Notes: a model not told the origin generated them from the letters alone. A stretch of DNA of 29,288 bases from SIG603 sp964370635 (GCA_964370635.1 CAYJJU010000024.1:1-29288), one strand, 5' to 3'; positions 15,513 through 23,504 are shown, counted from the first letter of the stretch. Translations and numbers: made by a program.

Positions 15513-16907
15513 TTACTTGTTTTCCAAAACAAACATATCTGCACGCTCCTGCATTCTCGTCACGCATTCCTGTGCGGAAATTAGACCGTCGTAAAATTCT
15601 TGCCTTATTTCATTAAGTGCCGGAGTTAAGGCGTTAAAGCTCAGTGGCGCTGTGACCGCACCCTCTAAAGGTGCTCTTAACTGAGAGGTGATTTTTTCGA
15701 TGTAACTGTCTTCAAACCCTGTGAAAAATAGTGGTACAAACTTTTCGAAATTTGCCTTATTAATTGGGAGGCGTGCATCAAATCTGTCGCCGTTCCACTG
15801 GCCGGCAGAGCCCATGTCTTTTGAAACTTCATCGCTTTCCTCTATGCAGTACTTGATAAATTCCCAAGCAAGCTCTGGGTTTTCAGCGTTTTCAGGTATG
15901 CTCATGCAAAGTGCAGATATCATGGTTTCATTTTTTGAGGACATAATAGGTAAGAGGTCAGAGGCATTTTCGTTTTCTTCAAGGAAGATTGATATGTTAG
16001 ACAGGTATGTGTAATAACCCTCTACAAAATACCCTTCGGTGTCAAATAAACGCTCACCTGCATCGTCATGCATAATGAAATCTCCGAAAATATAAGGTTT
16101 TGCAAGTGTGTAAGAATTTCCGTTATTTAAAAAACTTATAAATTCCGGAGTGTCAAAATTAAACTCAAAATTTTCCCTATCAAAAGCCGACGCATATTCC
16201 TCCATGGTAAATATGCCCCTGTTTTGACGTGCCTCACGCCCTATAGTTCTTATGTCCGGAATGTCGTTTGTTTCCAAGAGCGAATAATAGAGGCTATAGG
16301 CAAATGTTTGATTAAAGCCCAAAGTTTCTTCAAAATCAAGACCTGCAAGCTCTGCAACATCTTGCCTTAGTCTAACGATATTGTACGATAAAACGGTAGG
16401 GAAGAGGTAAAGTCCGTCTGCGTGTTCATATGCACTTAGCACGTTTTCAAAATAATCCGACCTATTAAAATCGGGGTCGCTATCAATTAGCTCGTTCATA
16501 TCCTTGAGCAGACCGCTGTATGCAAAGGTTTCAACATAACCAGTTGCATCATAAATTAAGTCAGGGGCTTCTCCTGCCGTTATGCCAGTTTTTAGCTTTT
16601 CAATGTAAGAATTTTGCGCCACTATAAGCTCTTCTCCTGTCACGGTATAAGGGTCAATATCTCCATCTTGTAAAATGATGGTTTTATCGGGATAGCGCTC
16701 CATAAAGCCCTTTGTGAGTGCGGCAAGCCCCAACCCCTCTTGAGTTTTTAGGGGGCTTGAAATAATAAGCGTGTTGTTTTCTTCCTCTGCTTCGGGAAGT
16801 GAGGTTTCCGAGTCGCCTTCAGACGGTAAATTTTCACCCGTACCGCAGGCGGAAAATAGGCTTAGTATAAGTATTATGCTAAGTATAAGTGCTAATATTT
16901 TTTTCAT
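15513..16907 (-). CDS. Extracellular solute-binding lipoprotein, array member 1 (upstream of the permeases)
   Basis: Family-1 ABC binding protein of 464 residues. The signal peptide ends in lipobox LFSAC with the lipidated Cys at 21. After a short acidic linker come 'NTLIISSPLKTQEGLGLAAL', 'AGEAPDLIYDATGY' and 'NPELAWEFIKYCIEESDE'. It is clearly homologous to the four downstream paralogues but more distant, and its position directly before malF/malG makes it the likely cognate binding protein of this permease pair. AAAGGAGTAAATTC precedes ATG 16907. It begins 53 bp after the AAC(3)-like gene stop, separated by a strong hairpin but no T-tract, so transcription may continue from the upstream operon. 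Confidence 0.92.
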   Translation of the reverse strand: MKKILALILSIILILSLFSACGTGENLPSEGDSETSLPEAEEENNTLIISSPLKTQEGLGLAALTKGFMERYPDKTIILQDGDIDPYTVTGEELIVAQNSYIEKLKTGITAGEAPDLIYDATGYVETFAYSGLLKDMNELIDSDPDFNRSDYFENVLSAYEHADGLYLFPTVLSYNIVRLRQDVAELAGLDFEETLGFNQTFAYSLYYSLLETNDIPDIRTIGREARQNRGIFTMEEYASAFDRENFEFNFDTPEFISFLNNGNSYTLAKPYIFGDFIMHDDAGERLFDTEGYFVEGYYTYLSNISIFLEENENASDLLPIMSSKNETMISALCMSIPENAENPELAWEFIKYCIEESDEVSKDMGSAGQWNGDRFDARLPINKANFEKFVPLFFTGFEDSYIEKITSQLRAPLEGAVTAPLSFNALTPALNEIRQEFYDGLISAQECVTRMQERADMFVLENK

Positions 16908-16925
16908 GAATTTACTCCTTTAAGC

Positions 16926-16946
16926 GGCAAGAGCAGAGCCCTTGCC
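16926..16946 (-). other. Intercistronic hairpin without T-tract
   Basis: On the minus strand GGCAAGGGC and GCTCTTGCC form a 9-bp stem with one G-T pair and a TCT loop. It is followed by GCTTAAAGG, the ribosome site of the binding-protein gene, not by a T run. It is more likely an RNA-stability or processing element between two cistrons than a terminator. Confidence 0.5.
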
Positions 16947-16960
16947 CTACGTATTAACTA

Positions 16961-17767
16961 TTAATTATAAATCGGTCCCCCTAAAACTGCGTCGTTGCAT
17001 CTGTCGCAGGTTTTGTCGCCGCAGTGGGTTATGTTTTGATTGCTTTTAATTTCGTTTGCGCAAATATCTACTATGTCTTTTGCGGTAAATATGCTCCAGG
17101 TGCTTCCGTCTACCTTGACGGTTTTTACGGCACTTTCTAGGGGTTTATCAAATTTACCAAAGCCCCTTGAACAGCTTCCTGTGTGCACTCCTATGGTTTT
17201 GCCGTCTAAATCTTTTGCCCAGCGGACAAATAAATTTCGCCCTGATAGCTCTTCTGCATAGTGGATAATTGTCGCACTGTGAAGGTCTACACCCATTAAA
17301 ATTACAAGCCCGTCTGTGTCGTACAATTGTTTTAAAGGCGCGTAAACATCGCTTGCACTCTGAATTTTTATCAGTTCATGCGCATTTTTGCCGATTGCTG
17401 TAAATGAGTTTAGCGGATTATTGCCCCGTACACTGTCTTTATGGTTTAATATGTATTTTGGGAAATTTCCCATGTCGTCGCTTATATAATTACTGTCTGT
17501 CGTAAATGGTGCAAAATCACTCTCTTTTTGACCCCAAAAGTAAGAGTAATCGCCTGCGCCGTTTTGTTTTGGCATTAATTCCTTTGTCGGGTGCACTTCG
17601 TATTCATAGGAAAAAGTCGGCACCAAAATAGTGCAGTCATTTTCTAAAAATGCATCGACCAAGATTTTTGCAAGCTCTTTTGATTTTGTGTCAAAGGAGC
17701 GTAGGGAAGAGTGGATAAGCACATTTTTGCCCGCAAAATTTTTAACTATGTCGTTTAAACAGTCCAT
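16961..17767 (-). CDS. AAC(3)-family (aminoglycoside 3-N-acetyltransferase-like) protein
   Basis: The family transfers acetyl from acetyl-CoA to amino groups; founding members inactivate aminoglycosides, but many homologues have other or unknown substrates. Signatures in the 268 residues are 'VLIHSSLRSF' (16-25), 'LVPTFSY' (48-54), and His169-Tyr-Ala-Glu172 in 'TIIHYAEELSGR', matching the catalytic HxAE region. The usual R-S-x-H-P motif reads R-G-N-N-P here. The C terminus has an extra Cys cluster (C249, C254, C257: HCGDKTCDRC) not typical of resistance enzymes. Start ATG 17767 is preferred over ATG 17788: it has GGGG eight bases upstream and follows the LUD gene stop by one base (TGATATG), implying translational coupling. 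Drug resistance should not be assumed. Confidence 0.85.
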   Translation of the reverse strand: MDCLNDIVKNFAGKNVLIHSSLRSFDTKSKELAKILVDAFLENDCTILVPTFSYEYEVHPTKELMPKQNGAGDYSYFWGQKESDFAPFTTDSNYISDDMGNFPKYILNHKDSVRGNNPLNSFTAIGKNAHELIKIQSASDVYAPLKQLYDTDGLVILMGVDLHSATIIHYAEELSGRNLFVRWAKDLDGKTIGVHTGSCSRGFGKFDKPLESAVKTVKVDGSTWSIFTAKDIVDICANEIKSNQNITHCGDKTCDRCNDAVLGGPIYN

Positions 17768-17768
17768 A

Positions 17769-18404
17769 TCAATACCCCAAGTTTTCATTAACTATAATAA
17801 CTTTAATTCTATTTTTAACCCTTGACAGTCTTGTGACGACTGTGTGGCCACAGATTGAATTTGTATAGCAGTCGCCACATCTGCCCGTTTGACTACATGG
17901 AGTGCCCGTAATTCCAAGTCTTATGCAGTTTGCGCCACATGCCTCAAGCTCTATGCGCCTTAAAGCGGTGTCTAGGTTTGAGGTGATTTTATTAATGCCT
18001 GCAATAACTATGACGCTCTCAGGTCCAAAACATAGGGCAGCCACCCTGTTTCCGTTTCCGTCAATGTTAATAAGCTCGCCGTCCATTGTGAGTGCGTTTG
18101 TGCTTGTGAGGAAATTATCTACAGTGAGAGATTTCTTCATAAGAGCCTTTTGCTCCTCGGGTGTTTTGCCGTCTGCACGGTCTACTACCTCATAGTCGCC
18201 CGACTTTAATATCGGCTTAATTCCAAGTTCTTCAAGAGTTTGAGAGCCACCCCAAGAAACGCTTTGCCCTTTTGGCAGAAGTTCTAATACTTTATTTATC
18301 GCATCTTCTTTGCTTTGGACATAATAGCCCTCAATGAAACGCTTTTCAAAGTTTTTTAAAATGGTCTTTGCCTTGTTCTCGTTTGATTTTTTAATATTTT
18401 CCAT
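17769..18404 (-). CDS. LUD-domain (LutC/YkgG-like) protein
   Basis: This 211-residue protein belongs to the LUD superfamily, whose known members take part in lactate utilisation (LutB/LutC). Recognisable parts are 'KEDAINKVLELLPKGQSVSWGGSQTLEELGI' near residue 35, 'LTSTNALTMDGELINIDGNGNRVAAL' near 100 and 'GPESVIVIAGINKI' near 128. The C-terminal Cys-rich segment 'TPCSQTGRCGDCYTNSICGH' (Cys170, 176, 179, 185) is characteristic of a clostridial subgroup and could bind metal. No lutA or lutB lies nearby, so a lactate role is doubtful. It is translationally coupled to the AAC(3)-like gene and follows the Eis-like gene by 12 bp, with AAGGAGAAATCAAT before ATG 18404. Confidence 0.88.
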   Translation of the reverse strand: MENIKKSNENKAKTILKNFEKRFIEGYYVQSKEDAINKVLELLPKGQSVSWGGSQTLEELGIKPILKSGDYEVVDRADGKTPEEQKALMKKSLTVDNFLTSTNALTMDGELINIDGNGNRVAALCFGPESVIVIAGINKITSNLDTALRRIELEACGANCIRLGITGTPCSQTGRCGDCYTNSICGHTVVTRLSRVKNRIKVIIVNENLGY

Positions 18405-18416
18405 ATTGATTTCTCC

Positions 18417-19646
18417 TTAAAATAAATCTATCATTCTATTTTTCTTAAAATAAAAAACTTTATCAAAATCGGCATCTTTATTGATAATATGTAGGTCTTC
18501 CTTGTAGCAGGCCTCCACGTCTGCATAACAGCCTGTTATAAGTGCTGAGAATGTCGATATGTCCATCTCAATGTCAAAGTCTTCGTCTGTGTCTGTGACG
18601 GATACGGCACGGTTTTCGCTCCACTTTACAGTGAATACTTTATCGTTCCAATCACAGTATTTATCATGAATTTTCACGGATAATTTGCCACTGTCCTTGT
18701 ATTTTGCAAGTTCTAAAATTTTCTTAACATCTACAACTCTTACCATTGCCTGAGCCTTGCTTTCAGTGTCGGAAGAGTTTTGCTCGTTTATAAGACCTGT
18801 TATGTCCATGTCTCTTGGCAGGGTGAAGCGTATGCCGTCGTAGTCTGATGAGAAAGAAAGCGCAAAATCTAAAAGACCTTTTAAACCCTCTTTATCAGCA
18901 AAGAAAAAATCGTTTTTGCCTCTGAAATGATGGGTGCAGTCCATTATTGAATAGTCTTCTTCGTCTATTTTGTTCATCATTATGTATGCCTTGTCTTCGC
19001 CCTTGTCGTTTTTCCAAATATAGGCATAGCGCTTATCGTTAAATGTGTTTCTTTCTTTGAAATATTTATAGCAGTCTTCGGTTCTATATGCGGCTAGATT
19101 ATAACCCTCGTACATCTTTTGGTATATTGAGTCAATTCTTTCATGCGTAGCGTTTGGCATTAAAAATTCTGTACTTCCGCCAACGCCGAATTTTTTAAGT
19201 CCTTTAAAATAAATAGTCCAAGTGACACCAGTGTTTACCACCTCATAGCCGAATTTTCTGTAGTAAGAACAGCTAAAAGGGTAGAGATAACTTAGTGGAA
19301 TGTCTTTTTCTTTCAAAGAATTTAACATATAGCCAAAGCTTTCACGCACGGCACCTAGTCTTCTATAAGGAGGAAGTGTTGCAACGCCGCCTATACCACC
19401 TAGCATTACCTTGTGTCCATCAAAATTCACTTCATATGGACGAACGCCAACCGATGAATACATAGTTTTCTCATCGTCTGAGAAAGCACAAATAACTTCT
19501 TCCTCTATGCCGTTTACAACCACGGGTTTATCGGGGTTTTGCTCTTCTTTCATAAGCTCTTCATAGTCGATAGGGAACTCAAATGCTACAGCGCATATCG
19601 TTTTTGCCTGTTTATATTCATCGCTTTTCATTTTTCTTATTATCAT
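18417..19646 (-). CDS. Eis-like GNAT N-acetyltransferase
   Basis: The 409-residue protein has the layout of the Eis family: an N-terminal GNAT domain (acetyl-CoA loop 'GGIGGVATLPPYRRLGAVRESF', about 83-104), a second GNAT-like region and a C-terminal sterol-carrier-like domain (about 300-409). 'YLYPFSCSYYRKFGYEVV' corresponds to the region of the catalytic Tyr of mycobacterial Eis. The protein ends in Phe, the residue whose carboxylate takes part in Eis catalysis. Eis enzymes acetylate amines, including aminoglycosides and peptides; the natural substrate here is unknown. It lies 12 bp downstream of a small GNAT gene and 12 bp upstream of the LUD gene. A weak GGGGTTAGATT site precedes ATG 19646. 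Confidence 0.88.
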   Translation of the reverse strand: MIIRKMKSDEYKQAKTICAVAFEFPIDYEELMKEEQNPDKPVVVNGIEEEVICAFSDDEKTMYSSVGVRPYEVNFDGHKVMLGGIGGVATLPPYRRLGAVRESFGYMLNSLKEKDIPLSYLYPFSCSYYRKFGYEVVNTGVTWTIYFKGLKKFGVGGSTEFLMPNATHERIDSIYQKMYEGYNLAAYRTEDCYKYFKERNTFNDKRYAYIWKNDKGEDKAYIMMNKIDEEDYSIMDCTHHFRGKNDFFFADKEGLKGLLDFALSFSSDYDGIRFTLPRDMDITGLINEQNSSDTESKAQAMVRVVDVKKILELAKYKDSGKLSVKIHDKYCDWNDKVFTVKWSENRAVSVTDTDEDFDIEMDISTFSALITGCYADVEACYKEDLHIINKDADFDKVFYFKKNRMIDLF

Positions 19647-19658
19647 AATCTAACCCCT

Positions 19659-20159
19659 TTAAATAATTTTTTTGTCAAATGCAATTTTTTCACTGTTGTC
19701 AAACCAAATAGTACCACGGTAAGTAAAGCCTACTTTTTTAAACACATGTTGCATTTTTGTGTTGTCTGCATCGGTGTCAACTTTGAAATAGTAAACTCCT
19801 TTGGATTTTGCAAGTTCTTCCATAAGCCTAAAAATTTCGCCGGTAAGGCTTTTTCCACGTGCCTTTTCGCTCATGGCAAGTCTATGGCCTACCATGTATT
19901 TTTCATCGCTTAACCACTCTCCCTTAAGTGTATCGTAGGCGGGCTCGCCCTCAAAATCTATGCAAATATAGCCCAAAATGTCCTCATCGTCCATTATAAA
20001 GTAGCCACGCCCTTTTTTAGCATCCTCTAAAATGCAGGCGTAATCAGGGTAGCCATTTTGCCACTGGTCTATGCCCTGTTCCTTAAGATGAGCCTTTGCG
20101 ACGTCAATAATTTCCATTGCCAAATTGATTTGCTCAGTGTTAATTTGTACTAATTTCAT
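19659..20159 (-). CDS. GNAT family N-acetyltransferase
   Basis: This 166-residue single-domain GNAT shows 'GYFIMDDEDILGYICIDFEGE' (strands 2-4), the acetyl-CoA motif region 'VGHRLAMSEKARGKSLTGEIFR' (about 91-112) and the closing 'HVFKKVGFTYRGTIWF'. It acetylates an unidentified amine. 'EQGIDQWQNGYP' near residue 33 is typical of a common Firmicute subgroup. It is the first gene of the operon GNAT, Eis-like, LUD, AAC(3)-like. A well-formed promoter lies 32 bp upstream and GAGGTAGATTAC precedes ATG 20159. Confidence 0.92.
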   Translation of the reverse strand: MKLVQINTEQINLAMEIIDVAKAHLKEQGIDQWQNGYPDYACILEDAKKGRGYFIMDDEDILGYICIDFEGEPAYDTLKGEWLSDEKYMVGHRLAMSEKARGKSLTGEIFRLMEELAKSKGVYYFKVDTDADNTKMQHVFKKVGFTYRGTIWFDNSEKIAFDKKII

Positions 20160-20190
20160 GTAATCTACCTCTCAAGATATTCTTTTTATA

Positions 20191-20219
20191 ATTATACTGC
20201 AAATATTCTTGATTTGCAA
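20191..20219 (-). promoter_or_regulatory. Promoter of the GNAT-Eis-LUD-AAC(3) operon
   Basis: TTGCAA (20214-20219) and TATAAT (20191-20196) on the minus strand are 17 bp apart, 32 bp before the start codon. It is the only good promoter I see upstream of the minus-strand genes from 20159 down to the binding-protein array. Confidence 0.8.
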
Positions 20220-20253
20220 TAAAAATTAGCTATAATATATAAAAAAATTGCAC

Positions 20254-20285
20254 AAAAAATGACACAGCTCACCGAACCGTGCCAT
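20254..20285 (-). terminator. Terminator of the upstream Eis-like gene
   Basis: On the minus strand ATGGCACGG and CTGTGTCAT pair over 9 bp with two G-T pairs around a short loop, then six T (20254-20259). It separates the 20308 gene from the downstream operon. Confidence 0.8.
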
Positions 20286-20307
20286 TAACGTGCCATTTAT
20301 GAATTTA

Positions 20308-21519
20308 TTAAAAATAATCTGAAAAATATGGGGTCTGCTGTTCTATCGCATCTTCTAACATGTCGACTATGTCGTCGTTTGTCACAAGTCTGCCAATTTT
20401 ATGAAGATAGGTGGGGGATTTGTACCCAAGTAGCATGGTAGTAAGCGTTTGAATGTCTATTCTGTCATTTGTTGAAGCGTTAATTTTTTCTAGCTTGCCT
20501 TTGCCGTTTTTGTCTATACTAAGGCAAAAAGTACCCCTGTTGCAGTCCATTATAGGGTCGTCTAGGTTGAATGTCCAAGATCTGTCTGCAAGGTCAGGTT
20601 CAAAGGGATAGTCCGCAATGAAATTTTTGGCATCTACTATCCTTGCCATGAAATACGGAGAAATAATTTCCTTAATATCGGCATCTTCCAGCAAAAATGC
20701 AAGGGTTTCGTCGGTGTAAATATCGCCTTTAACCTTTTCTACCATGGAAAAATGGGCGCTGATAAAGTTCCAAAGGCCCATTCTAGCCTGCTCGTTTATG
20801 AAAATCATGTCCTTTATGTGGAAGACTTCTTCGGATATTCGGTACAGGACATAGCCGTCTAAATCGCCGTTTTCACTGTAGTAGACGGCGGCAGATAAAT
20901 CGTTTGTGTCCCATAAATAATACTCATTCCAAGCAAGATCATCACGAAGTAAGGCGCCGTGGGTCTGCATTGCAAAACGTTTATAAGCCTGTTTTACCTC
21001 GTCGCTTTTTGCATCAACCCTTGAAACCTCGCCTAATACATCACGCCTTTTTGGCAGTTGATAGTCAAATATCTCGTAAGAAATTTTGTCGGACACAATT
21101 TCCCAACCTTTTTTGCGGTAGTAGGGGATAGAGTAAGGGTATAGGAAAGATATAGTCTGCCCACGTTTTTGCATGTTTGAAAGCGCCACTTGAATGAGTT
21201 TGCTCATAAGTCCCATTCCGGCGTATTCGGGATAAGTTCCAACCCCTGTAAGTCCGCCCATGTCATAGGTCTTATTAAAAATTCGCACTTTCATGGGGTA
21301 TACTGCAACCTGCGACACCAGTGTCTCCTCGTCAAACCAACCTATTACGTCGGATTTTTCTAAGGTGGGCGATTTTGCATTCATCATGCCACGCTCAGCA
21401 ACGCCTATTTCGGATAAATCCTTATTTGTAATTTGGAAGACATACATTAAAAGCTTGTTGTACTGCTCTAAGTGTTCAAGGCCGACATTTTTAATTTTAA
21501 GCTGTTTTTTGCCTTTCAT
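20308..21519 (-). CDS. Second Eis-like GNAT N-acetyltransferase
   Basis: This 403-residue protein has the same architecture as the Eis-like protein at 18417-19646. It has an N-terminal GNAT domain with 'GGLTGVGTYPEYAGMGLMSKLI', a 'FLYPYSIPYYRKKGWEIV' region equivalent to the Eis catalytic-Tyr segment, a central second acyltransferase-like part and a C-terminal sterol-carrier-like domain ending in Phe (…YFSDYF). In the acetyl-CoA loop the usual Arg-rich R-R-x-G is replaced by A-G-M-G. Sequence similarity to the neighbour is low outside motifs, so this is an old duplication or separate acquisition. It is a single-gene unit closed by a terminator. GAGG lies about ten bases before ATG 21519; I see no clear promoter. 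Confidence 0.87.
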   Translation of the reverse strand: MKGKKQLKIKNVGLEHLEQYNKLLMYVFQITNKDLSEIGVAERGMMNAKSPTLEKSDVIGWFDEETLVSQVAVYPMKVRIFNKTYDMGGLTGVGTYPEYAGMGLMSKLIQVALSNMQKRGQTISFLYPYSIPYYRKKGWEIVSDKISYEIFDYQLPKRRDVLGEVSRVDAKSDEVKQAYKRFAMQTHGALLRDDLAWNEYYLWDTNDLSAAVYYSENGDLDGYVLYRISEEVFHIKDMIFINEQARMGLWNFISAHFSMVEKVKGDIYTDETLAFLLEDADIKEIISPYFMARIVDAKNFIADYPFEPDLADRSWTFNLDDPIMDCNRGTFCLSIDKNGKGKLEKINASTNDRIDIQTLTTMLLGYKSPTYLHKIGRLVTNDDIVDMLEDAIEQQTPYFSDYF

Positions 21520-21617
21520 GTTGTTATAACCTCAATCTTTGTATAAATGAATAATTTATATTGTCTTTTCTTGTTAAATATACCTTAACACAGAAAGTGA
21601 TACATGGCAAGATTATT

Positions 21618-22376
21618 TTATTCAAATTCATTCATGCCCGGCAAGATGAGTCCGCCGTCAAGCTTTATGATGTTTCCCGTCATGTAGGCTGCCTTGTCAG
21701 AGATGATATAATTTATTAAATATCCGACTTCGCTAGGCGTGCCGAGGCGCTTTAGTGGGATTTTAGCGGCAAAGCCTGTCTTGGTCAGTTCTTCTATGCT
21801 TTCGTCGGCTGAAATGCTGGTGTATCCCGGGGCAACACAGTTTATACGTATTCCGTATTTTGCCATGTCAAGCGCCATAGACTCAACACTGCGGTTAAGC
21901 GCTGCCTTTAGTCCGCCGTAAATTGAATCTTCAGGATATGCACGAAGACTTCTTGTAGAGGATATAAAGACAATGCTTCCTTTTTCATTTCGTAAAACCA
22001 TGTCGTTTGCAGCAGTTTTTGCGCACATCATGTATGAGCGGTAATTTAGATTGTAAAGGAAATCAATAAACTCACCCTCGAGAGATAAAAGGTCATTGTG
22101 TTTTGTAATTCCTGCGTTGCAAATCAAGGCGGAAATTCCACCTAAATCCGAGATAGCTTTTGCCGTAACTTCTTCGGCGACCCCCACTTTGTCAAGTGAT
22201 GCCTGATAACAAAAGCAGCGCACGCCTTTTTTTATAATTTCTTGCCTTAAGGCCTCGGCTTCCTCTGCGCGGTTATTATAAGTAAATGCAATATCATAGC
22301 CATTATCGGAAAGCACTAGGGCTATTCCTCTGCCTATACCGTGGCTTCCTCCTGTGATAAATGCCGTCTTGTTCAT
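21618..22376 (-). CDS. Short-chain dehydrogenase/reductase
   Basis: The 252-residue classical SDR has the NAD(P) motif TGGSHGIGRG (8-17), 'NAG' (ICNAGITKHND, about 87-97), the catalytic Ser in 'FISSTRS' (about 140), Tyr and Lys in 'YGGLKAAL' (about 153-160), and 'VAPGYTSI' near 182. It is FabG-like, but without fatty acid genes nearby its substrate is more likely a sugar, polyol or keto acid. It lies 20 bp after the lactonase gene, suggesting an operon in which the dehydrogenase could form the lactone that the lactonase opens; that pairing is inference. AAAGGAGTATATAATC precedes ATG 22376. Confidence 0.93.
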   Translation of the reverse strand: MNKTAFITGGSHGIGRGIALVLSDNGYDIAFTYNNRAEEAEALRQEIIKKGVRCFCYQASLDKVGVAEEVTAKAISDLGGISALICNAGITKHNDLLSLEGEFIDFLYNLNYRSYMMCAKTAANDMVLRNEKGSIVFISSTRSLRAYPEDSIYGGLKAALNRSVESMALDMAKYGIRINCVAPGYTSISADESIEELTKTGFAAKIPLKRLGTPSEVGYLINYIISDKAAYMTGNIIKLDGGLILPGMNEFE

Positions 22377-22395
22377 GATTATATACTCCTTTATG

Positions 22396-23382
22396 TTAAA
22401 TTAAAGTGCAGTGTACAAATGACACGGCTTTTGCGTCTATTTTAGAATGATATTTAATATTTTTATCGCCATCTACGCTGAAAATATTAACGGAATTTGA
22501 CATTTGGTTTGCTATAAATAAAAATTTACCATCGGGTGAAAATGCAAACATTCTAGGTGAGTCGCCCATGCAGTCAAAGTCGTTTTTTATGTTTAGTTTT
22601 TGAGTGGATAGCGAAATTATTCGGTTAGCGCCTCTTAGCGATGTGAATAAAACATCGCTATTTGGGTAGAAATCGATTGCGGCAGAAGTAATCTGCTCCT
22701 TTGGTGCTATAAGTTCTATACGGTCTAAAATTTTGAATTCACCATTGCTATAAGAGAGTTTATATACCTTGTTAAGCATTTCTGTTATTAGATATGCCTG
22801 TGCTCCGCTTTTAGAAAAAACCAAATGTCTTGGCCCTTCGCTTGGAGGGAGCAAACAAGTGTTTGCATTTAACTCATCAAGCGAGCCATCATTTTTTATC
22901 GGGTAGCTATACACGGAGTTTGTGCCAAGGTCGACGGCAATTAGAAATTTTTTTAAAGGGGCGAGTACGCACTGGTGGGCATGTGCCGCCTCCTGTCTTT
23001 TATGACTGCCATGGCCTAGGTGTTTTATGTGGTTTAAAGCCTTACCGATTGAACCGTCGGGATTAAGCGAAAAAGCCACGACATGCCCCGAGTCATAGGC
23101 GGCGCCGTAAACTGCATTTTCGCTGGCAGTGACATGGCAAAGCCCTGCGCCCTGTGTTGTCACAGAATTTAACAAGGCGCAGGTTTTATCGGTGTAGGAA
23201 TATGCAGATATTTCTATGCTATCAGAAAGTTCATTTGCCGAGTAAAGAGTAGCAAGACTTGGATGAAACGCTAAATATGAGGGATTGCTTGAAGTGGTGC
23301 GCCATAAAGTGCTATAAGATTTTTCCGACCAATCATAGCATGTGATTTCACCACCGTAACCGCCTGTGTATAAGTAATACAT
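22396..23382 (-). CDS. Lactonase-family beta-propeller protein (6-phosphogluconolactonase/YbhE type)
   Basis: The 328-residue protein is built of repeated beta-propeller blades: 'YLYTGGYGGEITCYDW', 'NPSYLAFHPSLATLYSANE', 'AHAHQCVLAPLKKFLIAVDLG', 'GPRHLVFSKSGAQAYLITE' and 'DSPRMFAFSPDGKFLFIANQ'. 'AHAHQ', 'GPRHL' and 'SPDGKFLFIANQ' are the hallmarks of the cycloisomerase-2/YbhE lactonase family. Members hydrolyse 6-phosphogluconolactone or related sugar lactones. I chose ATG 23382 (MYYLY) rather than GTG 23391 because the ribosome site AGGTGAG overlaps the GTG. It is the first gene of an operon with the SDR, with a clear promoter upstream. Confidence 0.9.
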   Translation of the reverse strand: MYYLYTGGYGGEITCYDWSEKSYSTLWRTTSSNPSYLAFHPSLATLYSANELSDSIEISAYSYTDKTCALLNSVTTQGAGLCHVTASENAVYGAAYDSGHVVAFSLNPDGSIGKALNHIKHLGHGSHKRQEAAHAHQCVLAPLKKFLIAVDLGTNSVYSYPIKNDGSLDELNANTCLLPPSEGPRHLVFSKSGAQAYLITEMLNKVYKLSYSNGEFKILDRIELIAPKEQITSAAIDFYPNSDVLFTSLRGANRIISLSTQKLNIKNDFDCMGDSPRMFAFSPDGKFLFIANQMSNSVNIFSVDGDKNIKYHSKIDAKAVSFVHCTLI

Positions 23383-23415
23383 AATTCTCACCTGCTTAAA
23401 ATTATTTTTATATGT

Positions 23416-23444
23416 ATTATATAATATTAATTTTTATATGACAA
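23416..23444 (-). promoter_or_regulatory. Promoter of the lactonase-SDR operon
   Basis: TTGTCA (23439-23444) and TATAAT (23416-23421) on the minus strand are 17 bp apart, 33 bp before the start codon. Confidence 0.8.
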
Positions 23445-23463
23445 TATTATTTTGAGAATATGT

Positions 23464-23494
23464 AAAAAACTCCTCGCAGAAAGCTACGAGGAGT
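23464..23494 (-). terminator. Second terminator downstream of tRNA-Leu
   Basis: On the minus strand ACTCCTCG and CGAGGAGT form a perfect 8-bp stem around a loop TAGCTTTCTG, followed by TTTTT. It shares loop sequence with the terminator at 23576-23605, with stem bases changed in pairs. Confidence 0.85.
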
Positions 23495-23504
23495 AAATTA
23501 AACG

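Noticed and set aside
16961..17767. A clinical aminoglycoside-resistance gene
   Set aside because: Family signatures are present, but the R-S-x-H-P motif is changed, a Cys tail is added and the operon context is metabolic. Resistance cannot be inferred from sequence alone.
17769..18404. A lactate-oxidation (lutABC) operon
   Set aside because: Only one LUD protein is present, with no LutA- or LutB-like iron-sulfur protein beside it.
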